Shown here piece by piece: positions 5,828-13,498 of a stretch of 16,039 bases of DNA. This stretch comes from JANYLN01 sp041687575 (GTDB taxonomy: Bacteria > Planctomycetota > Phycisphaerae > UBA1845 > JANYLN01). Positions within the stretch are counted from its first letter, which is position 1; each line of letters starts with the position of its first letter. The notes beneath the pieces were generated by a model. The model worked only from the letters and a program-made list of their open reading frames with translations, had not been told where the DNA came from and made no database searches. The translations under genes and the position numbers were made by a program. The stretch spans positions 1 to 16,039 of the forward strand of contig JAWLBS010000084.1 of NCBI GenBank assembly GCA_041687575.1, in the 5' to 3' direction.

Positions 5828-7183
5828 CTATGGTGCCGCCGACCCCTCCGCCACCATCGCTTCGATCTGCTCGAGCGTGAAGATCGCATCGGTCGGCGCG
5901 TCGGCCGGCAGGGTCAACCGCTGCGTCCGCGCGACGATATCCGCCAGGCGGTCGCGCGACGACATCCGCAGCGGCTGGATCGTCCACTTCACCCCTCCGC
6001 CGTGCTTGTTCTTGATCGCCAGCCGCGGCTCATCGCCGTCGAGCTGCGCACCCGGCTGCTCGGGCACGATCAGCGACCAGCGCCAGTGGAACTCGTCAGC
6101 CGGATCCTCCCGCAGGATGTAGTTGCCGTACGTCCGCCCCGGGATCTGCGAGACGGGCGTCAGTTCGAGGCGCCGCCCCGCCGGCCCGCCCAGATCCGGC
6201 TCGGCCGCCGGCGACTGCGACTTGTCGTAGTACGCCCAGCAGAGCAGAATCGCCCGGTCGTCGATGTTGAAGGCGAACCGGCTGACGACCTTGATCTCAG
6301 CCGACCGATACATGACTGTCCCGCCGATGTCGTCCGGCTGCCGGTCGCGCTGGACAACCGTGAAGCCCGCCGGCGGATCGAACGACAGCAAATCCGCCGG
6401 GATCGATACGTTGGGCTCCATGTCGGTCAGGCTGGCGACCGCGCGCTCCGGCTGACCTTCGACCTGCTTATGAACCACGACCTGCAGCGGCAGCCCGGTG
6501 GCTGGATTGAGGTAGAGGACGATGCGCGTCTGCTCTGCGCTGGCCTTCGGTTGCACGTATTCGTAGACGTCCACCTGCAGGCCGTTGACGACCTGTGTGC
6601 CCGCCTTGCTGTACTTGGCGCTGAGCCCGCCGAGGAGCTCCTCCGACACGAGCACCTGGAGCATCTGCTCGACTTTCAGCTCCGCCGCCACGGGGATTTC
6701 CTCCCCCGTCACGCACGTCTTGCTGGCCGGGTCCACGACCATGTACCGCCGGCCATCACTGTACATCTGCTGCGCTATCCTGCTGTCGGATCCATAGTAG
6801 TGAGTAAGCCAGTAGCGTCCGGGCCGCTCGCAGTAAAACTCCACCGGCATGCGAGGCGTATCCGGCGCACTGGCGTCCGCCATCGCCGGGGTAAACCACC
6901 CCTTCACGTGCAGCCCCTTGATCTGCAGCATCCGCCGCGGCATGTCCTCGATCCCGTAGGCGGGCGTGCCCGCCAGGGGCAGTGCCAGCCACGCCATCAT
7001 CCCGATCATCACGCTGGCCGCTATCGCCATTGTCGTCTTCATCACGATTCTCCCGAGCCGCCGGCCGGGGACGGGTGCCTGCATCGTCTCGACGCCGCGC
7101 ATGACGGCCTCGACGATCGACGGTTGCGAGGCGATCCGCTCGCCCAGCCGGTCCAGCTGCTGTTTGAGTTGGTCTTTGTTCAT
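5828..7183 (-). CDS. Probable membrane-anchored anti-sigma partner with LolA-like exported domain
   Basis: The product has 451 residues from ATG 7183, which overlaps the ECF sigma stop as ATGA. Residues 1-45 form a short cytoplasmic helical segment (KDQLKQQLDRLGERI, SIVEAVMRGVE) that could contact sigma. It has no zinc-binding HxxxCxxC motif. One TM segment lies at about 50-72. The exported remainder contains a beta-rich region with DLLSFDPPAGF, a phrase typical of LolA/LppX-like lipoprotein-carrier domains, and a second region from about 270 with alternating beta-like stretches. Planctomycetes often pair ECF sigma factors with such one-TM proteins, which sense envelope conditions. The anti-sigma role rests on coupling and topology, not on a recognised anti-sigma domain. 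Confidence 0.62.
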   Translation of the reverse strand: MNKDQLKQQLDRLGERIASQPSIVEAVMRGVETMQAPVPGRRLGRIVMKTTMAIAASVMIGMMAWLALPLAGTPAYGIEDMPRRMLQIKGLHVKGWFTPAMADASAPDTPRMPVEFYCERPGRYWLTHYYGSDSRIAQQMYSDGRRYMVVDPASKTCVTGEEIPVAAELKVEQMLQVLVSEELLGGLSAKYSKAGTQVVNGLQVDVYEYVQPKASAEQTRIVLYLNPATGLPLQVVVHKQVEGQPERAVASLTDMEPNVSIPADLLSFDPPAGFTVVQRDRQPDDIGGTVMYRSAEIKVVSRFAFNIDDRAILLCWAYYDKSQSPAAEPDLGGPAGRRLELTPVSQIPGRTYGNYILREDPADEFHWRWSLIVPEQPGAQLDGDEPRLAIKNKHGGGVKWTIQPLRMSSRDRLADIVARTQRLTLPADAPTDAIFTLEQIEAMVAEGSAAP

Positions 7184-7704
7184 GGTTCGACATCTCCCAG
7201 CCACCCGCGCAGACGGGCGACGGCCCGCGAGAGCTGCTTGGTGACCGTGCCGAGGGGTCGGCCGGTCATCCGCGCAATCTCCTGCACGCTGTGGCTGCCG
7301 AAGTACCGCAACATCAGGACCACTCGTTCCTGCTCGGGAAGGTCGGATACACGTTCGAGAAGGAGCTGCTGCGACTCGTCGAGGTGCCCGTCACACTGCG
7401 GAGCGGGCACGTCGGACGAGGAATCGACGGTCGACATCCGGGGCCCCCGACGGGCCGCCCGGACCGCCTCACGCTGCGCGATCCGGAGGATCCAGGCCCC
7501 GAACGTCGCGCCGTCGCGCAGCGAGCCGAGATGCCGGAAGCCAGCCAGAAAGGCCTCCTGCGCGGCGTCCTGCGCAGTGTGATGGTTGCGCAGGACCCTC
7601 AGGGCCGCCGCATGCACCGCCCGCTCGTAGCGTCCCACGAGATGGGCGTATGCACCGCGGTCGCCTGCCAGTACGGCCGATACCAGGTCGCTGTCCGTTG
7701 CCAC
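7180..7704 (-). CDS. ECF-family RNA polymerase sigma factor
   Basis: The product has 174 residues from GTG 7704, which follows an AAGGAG at 7720-7715. The frame is open further upstream but that part precedes the likely promoter. Region 2 spans about 12-84, with the characteristic DAAQEAFLAGFRHL and FGAWILRIAQREAVRAARR helices that contact core polymerase and melt the -10. Region 4 spans about 113-167 (LPEQERVVLMLRYF, then SVQEIARMTGRPLGTVTKQL as helix-turn-helix for -35 recognition). There is no region 1 or 3, as expected for group 4. The linker (about 88-112) is acidic and Ser-rich. It is coupled by a 4-bp overlap to the putative anti-sigma partner. No matching ECF promoter was recognised in the window, so its regulon is unknown. 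Confidence 0.9.
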   Translation of the reverse strand: MATDSDLVSAVLAGDRGAYAHLVGRYERAVHAAALRVLRNHHTAQDAAQEAFLAGFRHLGSLRDGATFGAWILRIAQREAVRAARRGPRMSTVDSSSDVPAPQCDGHLDESQQLLLERVSDLPEQERVVLMLRYFGSHSVQEIARMTGRPLGTVTKQLSRAVARLRGWLGDVEP

Positions 7705-7740
7705 CGGCTCGCTGCTCCTTCCCGAGTGGTTCCACAAGAA

Positions 7741-7769
7741 AGAGTACCGCACCGGCCGAAATGCGACAA
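7741..7769 (-). promoter_or_regulatory. Candidate promoter of the sigma/anti-sigma unit
   Basis: On the minus strand TTGTCG (7769-7764) and TACTCT (7746-7741) are separated by 17 bp, matching the housekeeping hexamers at 4/6 and 3/6. Transcription would start near 7734, just before the ribosome site, which fits the GTG 7704 start. Confidence 0.35.
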
Positions 7770-7831
7770 TGAATTCCCCCGCTTCGAAAGCTTGTGATGC
7801 GGGTCCTTCGAACCACCGCTGCCGCCGCCGT

Positions 7832-10609
7832 TTACCCCCGTTCGGCCGGGACGGGTTCTTCGAGCGAGCCGGACCCGGCGGTGCGGCGGACGCGCTGGTA
7901 GGCGTACGAACCGAGCAGTGCAAGGATCCCCAGGCCCATCGCGCTGAGCACCCGGTAGAGCACCTCGACGCGGGCCATGTCGATCAGCAGGACCTTCCCG
8001 GCCGTCAGCGCGAACAGGCCCAGCCCGAACAACCGCAGCGGGCGGATCGAGGCGGCCAGCCCCGTCACCACGTACGCCAGCGCCAAAAGCGCCCACAGCA
8101 CGCTCAGGGCCATCCGCTCGGCGTGCACCGGATCGGCCGCCAGGCGAGTACCATAAACCTGGAACAGCCGGTCCACCTCGAAACTCAGCGCGTGCAGCAG
8201 CAGGTACGCCGCCAGCCCGGCCGGCACCGCCGCCGCCACCTGCCAGCCGGCCTTTTGCACGGCGGCGCTGCGCCGCAGGGCGACGGTGATCGGCCACGCC
8301 GTCGCCATCAGCACCAGGGCTGCCAGGAACGTCGTGTTGATGAAGGGCGCAACCGCCGTCCAGCCGGCCGTCGGTTCGCCGGCCGCGCCGAAGCGCGGCT
8401 GCACGGTCGCCGCGACGATCCAGTAGGCCGCCGCCAGCGCCCAGCCGCCCGCACCGCACAGCGCGAACGCGGGCGCCGACCAGCGGAGCCCCATCGCAGC
8501 GACGATCGCGCTGCCGATCGTCGCCGCCAGCACCGCGAGTGCGGCGCTGTCGTCGGCCACCTGGTTGTGCAGCACCAGCAGCATGCCCAGCATCGCGGCG
8601 ACGACGATTACATCGCCCAGGACGCGCGCCTCGTCGTCGATCGTCCGCGAGTGGCGGACCAGCCATCCATTCCATAATCCCAGCACCACCAGCGCCAGCC
8701 CCGCCGGCAGCAGCGGCCCGAAGTCCACCGCCCCCAACCGCCACGGCTGGGCGCGGAACACGGTCTCGCGCAGCGTGCCATTGCCGTCCATCGCGATCAT
8801 CGCCAGGCCCGCCAGCACCGCGATCGACATCACCGCCGGCATGCGAAGGTGACGCGCCCTGTGCGAGAGCAGCCCGAGGCAACCGGCCACCGCGATGATC
8901 ACCCAGACCCACAAATCCGCCGGCGGCGACGCTGACAGCAGCGCCGCTCCCGCGATCACCGTCGCCGCGGCCGCCAGCACCGCGCACGCCTCGCCGACCA
9001 GCCGGTCCACCTGCCAGCCGCCTGTAGCATACCAGCGGCCCATCAGCAGCGAGCACGCCGCACTTGCCAGCGCCACGCAGCCGGCCAGCCACGTCCGCGT
9101 CGCCAGATGCAAGTCCCATACCGTCGGGCCAGCCAGCATGAACTCCCGCTGGAACATCACACCGATGTAGATGATCGCCGCGGCCGGCAGCGCCGCAACC
9201 GCCACCCGCAATCCCACGCTGCGCACGTGCCGCACCAGCCAGGCCATCGTCACCGCCTGCGCCGCCCAGCCCAGCACGACGAGCTGCCGGTCGAACGCCA
9301 CCGGCAGGGCGATCGCCGCCGCCAGCGCCGCCTGGCCATACACCGCCACCGCCGCCCGCCGATTCTGCTCGCTCGGGCGCAGGGTCCACAGGCCGCGGGC
9401 CGTCGCCGCCTGCACCGCCGCCAGCGCAAACAGCGTTATGCCGACTGCCACCGCCACCTGCTCGGCGAGCACCGCCTGGTGCACCGCCAGCGCCAGGCCC
9501 GTAGCGTTCAGGCCGAGCAGAATGCTGGCCGCGGTGGAATCCTCGTCCGGCTTGCGGACCCGCCAGAGAAATACGTCCAAGTGGAACATCGCAAACAGCA
9601 GCGGAAGCAGCGTCAGCAGGACCGGCAGCTCCGTCCCGGCCGCGTGCGGACCGGTCAGGTACAGCGCAACCAGCACCGCATCGCCCGACCACGCCAGGTA
9701 GCGCAGCGCGGGCCATCGCCGGATCTGACCGGCGACGATCGCGCCGGCCGAAAGGGCGATCAGGTACGCCAGCAGACTTGCGGCCGACGGGTTCGACGAC
9801 CGCACAAGCACCAGCGTCAGGAATCCGCCGAGCAGAGCGAGCACCGCCGTCGGCAGCTGGTTCAGGCGTACGGCCTGGACGATCCCGACGGCGGTGAAAC
9901 CGCTCAGGACGGCGTACGAAGCGGTCAGCCCCAGCAGGCCGTACAGCAGCGGTGAGGCGGCGTAGCTGCTCAGGTATCCCAGGCCGACGGCCGCGCCGGT
10001 CAGAGCCGCGCCCAGCCACGCCATCCGCCGGCGCGTCGCCCACTCGCCGAGGCCCAGCAGCACCACCGCTGCAGCCCAGCCGGTGCCCACGCGAATCCAC
10101 GGGTTGACCCACCCCTGCTCGGCGGCGTACTTGAAGAACCAGGCCGCGCCGATCAGCAGGAACGCGCCGCCCAGCCAGCTCAGCCACGCCCCGCCGATCC
10201 GGTCTTCCAGGTTGCTGATGCTCCACGGCTGCACATGTGGTTCGCGAGGCTCGACCGCCGGTCCGGGGGCGGAAACGCTTGCCGCTGCAGGGCGAACCGT
10301 GGGCGGTACCCGGGAAGCGGGCGGTGGTGTCCGCCCGGCGGGGGGAAGCGACGGCTCCGACTGGCTGGTCGGGACCTCGCGCTTGTCGGCGGGTGATGGC
10401 TGGGCTTCGGCTTGCGCCGCCGGATCCTGCGACGGTTCCATCTTTGCGTCCGGCTGCCTGGATGCGCCGGCGCGTAGTTCCTGCAGCTCCTTGCGAAGCG
10501 ACTGCATCTGCTCCTCGAACGAGCCCAGCCGATCGGCCAGCGCCTCGATTTTCCGTTGAGATGCATCGTCCCCGGTCGGCCGGCCGGGGCCTTCTGGCAC
10601 GTTGGACAT
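7832..10609 (-). CDS. DUF2339 family polytopic membrane protein
   Basis: The product has 925 residues from ATG 10609. TTG 10636 is an in-frame alternative that adds nine residues. Residues ~18-47 are a heptad-like coiled coil (IEALADRLGSFEEQMQSLRK and onward), followed by a Pro/Ala/Ser-rich linker to about 135. The rest is an almost continuous series of hydrophobic helices, too many to count reliably by eye, ending in a short cytoplasmic tail. The coiled coil plus linker plus very many TMs, together with SWLGGAFLLIGAAWFFKYAA at the first membrane segment, is the DUF2339 pattern. The family has no established biochemical function; a role in the envelope is only a guess from topology. It lies upstream of the sigma gene in the same direction with a 127-bp gap and probably its own promoter. 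Confidence 0.85.
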   Translation of the reverse strand: MSNVPEGPGRPTGDDASQRKIEALADRLGSFEEQMQSLRKELQELRAGASRQPDAKMEPSQDPAAQAEAQPSPADKREVPTSQSEPSLPPAGRTPPPASRVPPTVRPAAASVSAPGPAVEPREPHVQPWSISNLEDRIGGAWLSWLGGAFLLIGAAWFFKYAAEQGWVNPWIRVGTGWAAAVVLLGLGEWATRRRMAWLGAALTGAAVGLGYLSSYAASPLLYGLLGLTASYAVLSGFTAVGIVQAVRLNQLPTAVLALLGGFLTLVLVRSSNPSAASLLAYLIALSAGAIVAGQIRRWPALRYLAWSGDAVLVALYLTGPHAAGTELPVLLTLLPLLFAMFHLDVFLWRVRKPDEDSTAASILLGLNATGLALAVHQAVLAEQVAVAVGITLFALAAVQAATARGLWTLRPSEQNRRAAVAVYGQAALAAAIALPVAFDRQLVVLGWAAQAVTMAWLVRHVRSVGLRVAVAALPAAAIIYIGVMFQREFMLAGPTVWDLHLATRTWLAGCVALASAACSLLMGRWYATGGWQVDRLVGEACAVLAAAATVIAGAALLSASPPADLWVWVIIAVAGCLGLLSHRARHLRMPAVMSIAVLAGLAMIAMDGNGTLRETVFRAQPWRLGAVDFGPLLPAGLALVVLGLWNGWLVRHSRTIDDEARVLGDVIVVAAMLGMLLVLHNQVADDSAALAVLAATIGSAIVAAMGLRWSAPAFALCGAGGWALAAAYWIVAATVQPRFGAAGEPTAGWTAVAPFINTTFLAALVLMATAWPITVALRRSAAVQKAGWQVAAAVPAGLAAYLLLHALSFEVDRLFQVYGTRLAADPVHAERMALSVLWALLALAYVVTGLAASIRPLRLFGLGLFALTAGKVLLIDMARVEVLYRVLSAMGLGILALLGSYAYQRVRRTAGSGSLEEPVPAERG

Positions 10610-10692
10610 GCTGACTGTTCCCGGTGCTGCTGCCAAGACCCTCGCGGCGCCGAACGGCTCGCCCGGCCCCGCTGCACTCCGCCGCAGCCGGC

Positions 10693-10720
10693 ATGATACC
10701 GCAAGACCACACCAGGTGAA
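10693..10720 (-). promoter_or_regulatory. Candidate promoter of the DUF2339 gene
   Basis: On the minus strand TTCACC (10720-10715) and TATCAT (10698-10693) are 17 bp apart, matching the housekeeping hexamers at 4/6 and 5/6. Transcription would start near 10686, leaving a leader of about 77 bases to ATG 10609. Confidence 0.45.
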
Positions 10721-10750
10721 GCCCCGCCGCCGTCATGCTGAGCAACACGT

Positions 10751-10783
10751 TGTCATCCTAATCCTGAACGAAGTGAAGGATCT
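10751..10783. repeat. Quasi-palindromic GTCATCCTGA-type interspersed element
   Basis: The stretch contains ATCCTGAACGAAGTGAAGGAT, largely self-complementary (ATCCT...AGGAT). It belongs to the GTCATCCTGAGCGAAG-like phrase that I recall from many bacterial genomes, always intergenic. Here only one arm is present, with a small duplication (ATCCTAATCCTGAA) at its start. Confidence 0.55.
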
Positions 10784-10920
10784 CTACCTCTTGGTGGTTG
10801 CCTACGCCCGCCAGACGCTGCCCACGCTGCAGAGCCATTGGAACCTGGCCCAAGGCATCCAAGGCCGACTGCCGGAGGATAGGCCGCAGGCGGGACCAAA
10901 AGCCAGCCGTTGTTGTTGTT

Positions 10921-10953
10921 CACTGGCGACGGGCAACTGGCCACTGGCAACTG
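10921..10953 (+). repeat. Irregular ACTGGC heptamer cluster
   Basis: ACTGGC recurs three times here, spaced 16 and then 8 bp apart, ending in ACTGGCAACTG. It shares its core word with the minus strand of the heptamer array at 5095-5122. Nothing else was seen between this cluster and the element at 10751-10783. Confidence 0.5.
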
Positions 10954-10958
10954 TCGTT

Positions 10959-11004
10959 AAAAAATGGTGGGGCGGCTATGGATACGCTCGCATAGCCGCC
11001 CACC
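10959..11004 (-). terminator. Intrinsic terminator of the amt-PII unit
   Basis: In the leftward direction GGGCGGCTATG (11001... read on the minus strand) pairs with CATAGCCGCCC, an 11-bp perfect stem around a 10-base loop, extended by GGTG/CACC with one bulge, and is followed within four bases by six Ts (10964-10959). It lies 82 bases past the PII stop and is the best terminator in the window. Confidence 0.85.
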
Positions 11005-11028
11005 TGGCCCTCGCTTATTCTGTTTTGA

Positions 11029-11068
11029 GGCCCGCGACCGGCGCCGCCTGGCGGCGCGGCCGCGAGCC
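11029..11068. other. Long imperfect hairpin in the PII 3' region
   Basis: A GCGCCGC-CTG-GCGGCGC core (11041-11057) is extended outward with one bulged G and two mismatches to about 16 pairs. It sits between the PII stop (11086) and the intrinsic terminator, so it would be in the 3' end of the transcript. It may stabilise the message or be another inserted repeat. Confidence 0.5.
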
Positions 11069-11085
11069 ATGTCATGCCTGTCGCG

Positions 11086-11439
11086 TCACGGCCCGATCGC
11101 CACCGCGCCGGCCTCACCCGTGCGGATCTGGACGCAATCGTCCATCGGCAGCACGAAGATCTTGCCGTCGCCGAGCCGCCCGCACTCGCCCGTCCGCGCC
11201 GCCCGCACGATCGCATCGATGGTCGCCTCGACGAACGCATCGTTGACGGCGATTTCAAGCTTGAGCTTGGGCAGCAGCCGCATCACGTTCTCCTGGGCGC
11301 GGTAGGTCTCGGGAAAGCCCCGCTGCCGCCCGCAGCCTCGCACGTCGCTGACCGTCATCAGGTACACGTCGCTGGCCGCGAGCGCCTCCTGCACCTGCTC
11401 GAGTTTCTCCGGCCGGATAATCGCCACGATCATTTTCAT
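11086..11439 (-). CDS. glnK: PII nitrogen-regulatory protein (GlnK/GlnB type), Tyr51 absent
   Basis: PII proteins are trimeric sensors of ATP/ADP and 2-oxoglutarate that control Amt channels, glutamine synthetase regulation and transcription. The 117 residues begin MKMIVAIIRPEKLEQVQEAL as expected. The T-loop has GRQRG (37-41) and Tyr46-Arg47; Arg47 is the residue that plugs the AmtB pore in E. coli GlnK. Position 51, the uridylylated tyrosine in proteobacteria, is Asn. The B-loop GDGKIFV is at 90-96, shifted by a three-residue insertion after RTGE, so CGRL replaces the usual single residue. The C-terminal RIRTGE-like motif is QIRTGEAG. The start is ATG 11439 with AAAGGA about ten bases upstream. 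It lies 205 bp downstream of amt, the reverse of the common glnK-amtB order, and shares the sigma-54 promoter and terminator. Confidence 0.93.
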   Translation of the reverse strand: MKMIVAIIRPEKLEQVQEALAASDVYLMTVSDVRGCGRQRGFPETYRAQENVMRLLPKLKLEIAVNDAFVEATIDAIVRAARTGECGRLGDGKIFVLPMDDCVQIRTGEAGAVAIGP

Positions 11440-11644
11440 CGCTCAGTTCCTTTACCGCCTGCCATTGCCTTCGCTGTCGTGGTTGTTGCCGTTAGTGTTG
11501 CCGTTCTTGTTATTTGTCTGCGTTCATCCGTGGCTGATATCACCGTTGTTGTTGCCGTTTCTGTTGTTAAATCTGTGTCATCTGCGGATAGGTGCCGTTT
11601 CTTTTTCACCTTGTCACCCGGTCACCCGGTCACCTTGTCCGCCG
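11440..11644. other. amt-PII spacer with phrase-like repeats
   Basis: This 205-bp intra-operon gap has no open gene and is poor in C on the transcribed strand. It contains several ACGGCAAC words (minus strand) and two phrases, GCAGATGACACAGATT and CCACGGATGAACGCAGAC, of the kind I recall as spread intergenic repeats. The end next to amt holds the 8-bp repeat listed separately. Confidence 0.5.
11607..11638 (+). repeat. Four tandem octamers just after amt
   Basis: CACCTTGT, CACCCGGT, CACCCGGT, CACCTTGT follow without gap, ending six bases from the amt stop. The arrangement is symmetric, with the variant unit at both ends. Confidence 0.85.
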
Positions 11645-13348
11645 TTACGCCATCGCCGCCACGCCCTGGACGTCCTCGACCACCCGTGCCCGTACCTCGG
11701 GGCTCGCCTCGCGGAACAGGTCCTCGACCGTTTGACGGATCCGCTCACGGTCGCCGCCGCGGAAGCGGAAGTGTGTGCCGCGAAGCGTCGTCAGGTGGCG
11801 GTACACATTTTTGAAAGCGTCGCTTGGCGGGGTCCCGTTGACCGCGCACAGCGACCGCCAGTGCGCCAGCAGGGCCTCGTCGTCGATGCCGTCGAGCTCC
11901 ACGCTGAACCGCCCGCCCGCCATCGGCGGCTGGCTGGCCGCCTTCGGCTCGCGGATAAAGGCGATCGCCTCGCCGCCGCCGAGCGAGTAGGCCCGCTCGG
12001 TGTGCTGGCTGAGGTCCAGCCCGACGATCTCCTCTTCCTGGTCCGCCCGCAGCCGCGTGACCGCGTTGACGATCACCAGCAGCACCAGCGTGCCCACGCC
12101 GCAGTAGGCGTACGTCGCCAGCACCGCGATCAGCTGCTTCCACACCAGGCCCGGCTCGCCGTACAGCAGCCCGCCTTCGAGACCCAGCGTCAGCGAGGCG
12201 ATGTCGCCGTTGATCGCCGAAGTCGCGAACACGCCCGTCAGCAGCGCCCCCAGCGTCCCGCCGACCAGATGTACCCCGACCACATCCAGCGCGTCGTCGT
12301 AGCCGAACCTTGGCTTGAATGACACGGCCAGGTAGCAGACCGCCCCGCCGGCCAGGCCAATCCAGATCGAGGCCATCGGCGTGACGAAGCCCGCCCCCGG
12401 CGTGATCGCCACCAGCCCGGCCACCGCCCCCGAGGCGGCGCCCAGGACCGTCGGCTTGCCGTTGCGCAGCCACTCGAGGGCCATCCACCCCAGCACCGCC
12501 GCGGCTGCCGAGGTGTTCGTGTTGAGGAAGGCGATCGATGCCAGTTCGTTGGCCCCCAGCGCCGAACCGGCGTTAAAGCCGAACCAGCCCACCCACAGCA
12601 GGCTTGCGCCGATTACAGTAAAGGGTAAATTGTGCGGCGGCATCGGCTCGGAGCCGTGGCCCAGCCGCTTGCCCAGGTACAGCGCCGTCACCAGCGCGCT
12701 GATGCCGCTGGCGATGTGCACCACGGTCCCGCCGGCGAAGTCCAGGGCCCCGATCTGGCTGGCGATCCAGCCGCCGCCCCACACCCAGTGCGCCAGCGGG
12801 GCATAGATGAATGTCGCCCACAGCAGCATGAACAGGGCAAAGGCGGGAAAGCGCATCCGCTCGGCGAAGGTCCCGCTGATCAGGGCCGGCGTGATGATCG
12901 CGAAGGTCCCCTGGAACATCACGAACAGGATCAGCGGCACGCTGCCGGAGGTCTCGCCCAGCACCCCCTTGAGGCCGACCATGTCCAATCCGCCGACAAA
13001 GCCGCCCAGCGTGTCCGGCCCGAACGCCAGCGAGTAGCCGTACAGGACCCACGTCACTCCGATCAGCCCGGCGCAGAAGAAGCTGTGCATCAGCGTCGAC
13101 AGGATGTTCTTGGAGCGGACCAGCCCGCCGTAGAACAGGGCCAGCCCCGGGATCGTCATCATCAGCACCAGCGCGGTGCTCACCAGGATCCAGGCGGTAT
13201 CCCCGGTATCGATCGCCGGGGCAGCCGCCTCGACCGCCTGTTCGACGATCGCCGCCGGCGACGCCGCGTCCTGTCCCCATGCCGCACTGGACCCGGCAAC
13301 GACCAACCCGCCCGCTGCCAGGGCCCTTCCTGCTCGTCTTGCACTCAT
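11645..13348 (-). CDS. amt: Ammonium transporter (Amt/Mep/Rh) with unusual C-terminal extension
   Basis: The 567 residues start at ATG 13348, with AAAGG nine bases upstream. A basic, Ala-rich signal peptide ends near SSAAWG (20-25), then about 25 linker residues lead to the channel (about 50-437). Key residues are in place: ALFYGGLVRSKN (70-81), Phe149 and Phe258 at the gate, Trp255 and Ser262 of the recruitment site, Asp203 in ALDFAGGTVVH, and the twin pore histidines His211 and His360. The conserved cytoplasmic tail, EEEIVGLDLSQHTERAY (438-454), through which PII binds, is followed by about 100 extra residues (468-567) ending in a charged helical part with HFRFRGGDRERIRQTVEDLF. E. coli AmtB stops soon after the tail. 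I do not recognise the extra domain. The gene heads a two-gene unit with PII. Confidence 0.95.
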   Translation of the reverse strand: MSARRAGRALAAGGLVVAGSSAAWGQDAASPAAIVEQAVEAAAPAIDTGDTAWILVSTALVLMMTIPGLALFYGGLVRSKNILSTLMHSFFCAGLIGVTWVLYGYSLAFGPDTLGGFVGGLDMVGLKGVLGETSGSVPLILFVMFQGTFAIITPALISGTFAERMRFPAFALFMLLWATFIYAPLAHWVWGGGWIASQIGALDFAGGTVVHIASGISALVTALYLGKRLGHGSEPMPPHNLPFTVIGASLLWVGWFGFNAGSALGANELASIAFLNTNTSAAAAVLGWMALEWLRNGKPTVLGAASGAVAGLVAITPGAGFVTPMASIWIGLAGGAVCYLAVSFKPRFGYDDALDVVGVHLVGGTLGALLTGVFATSAINGDIASLTLGLEGGLLYGEPGLVWKQLIAVLATYAYCGVGTLVLLVIVNAVTRLRADQEEEIVGLDLSQHTERAYSLGGGEAIAFIREPKAASQPPMAGGRFSVELDGIDDEALLAHWRSLCAVNGTPPSDAFKNVYRHLTTLRGTHFRFRGGDRERIRQTVEDLFREASPEVRARVVEDVQGVAAMA

Positions 13349-13438
13349 TTGCGTTGGCCTTTCTACAGGGGCGCCCGCACCGGCCTGTCCATGTCCGGTC
13401 GGTTCGAACGCCGCGACGCACAGTCGCCTCGCAAGCAA

Positions 13439-13454
13439 TGCATTCGCCGTGCCA
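13439..13454 (-). promoter_or_regulatory. Sigma-54 (RpoN) promoter of amt-PII
   Basis: The minus strand reads TGGCACGGCGAATGCA. Compared with the consensus TGGCACRNNNNTTGCW only one defined position differs, and the invariant GG and GC are ten bases apart as required. Transcription would start near 13429, about 80 bases before the amt ATG. Nitrogen-limitation control through an NtrC-type activator is the natural inference; no clear activator site was seen. Confidence 0.75.
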
Positions 13455-13474
13455 ACAGGGCAGCCTGGTCAGAC

Positions 13475-13498
13475 AATAATCACAAGCGCCGCATTATT
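13475..13498. promoter_or_regulatory. AT-rich inverted repeat upstream of the sigma-54 promoter
   Basis: AATAAT (13475-13480) and ATTATT (13493-13498) are separated by 12 bp and form an AT-rich island in GC-rich surroundings, 20-45 bp upstream of the -24 element. It could bind an activator or a bending protein, but it does not match the NtrC consensus. The rest of the 343-bp amt/Clp gap shows nothing else. Confidence 0.3.

Noticed and set aside
5774..7582. 602-codon rightward frame opposite the sigma/anti-sigma genes
   Set aside because: Arg/His/Pro-rich translation with no domain; it is antisense to two well-supported coupled genes.
7599..10748. Very long leftward frame (over 1000 codons) overlapping the DUF2339 gene
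   Set aside because: It reads as Arg/Gly/Ala-rich low-complexity protein in another frame of a GC-rich gene. The overlapping frame has clear membrane helices and family features.
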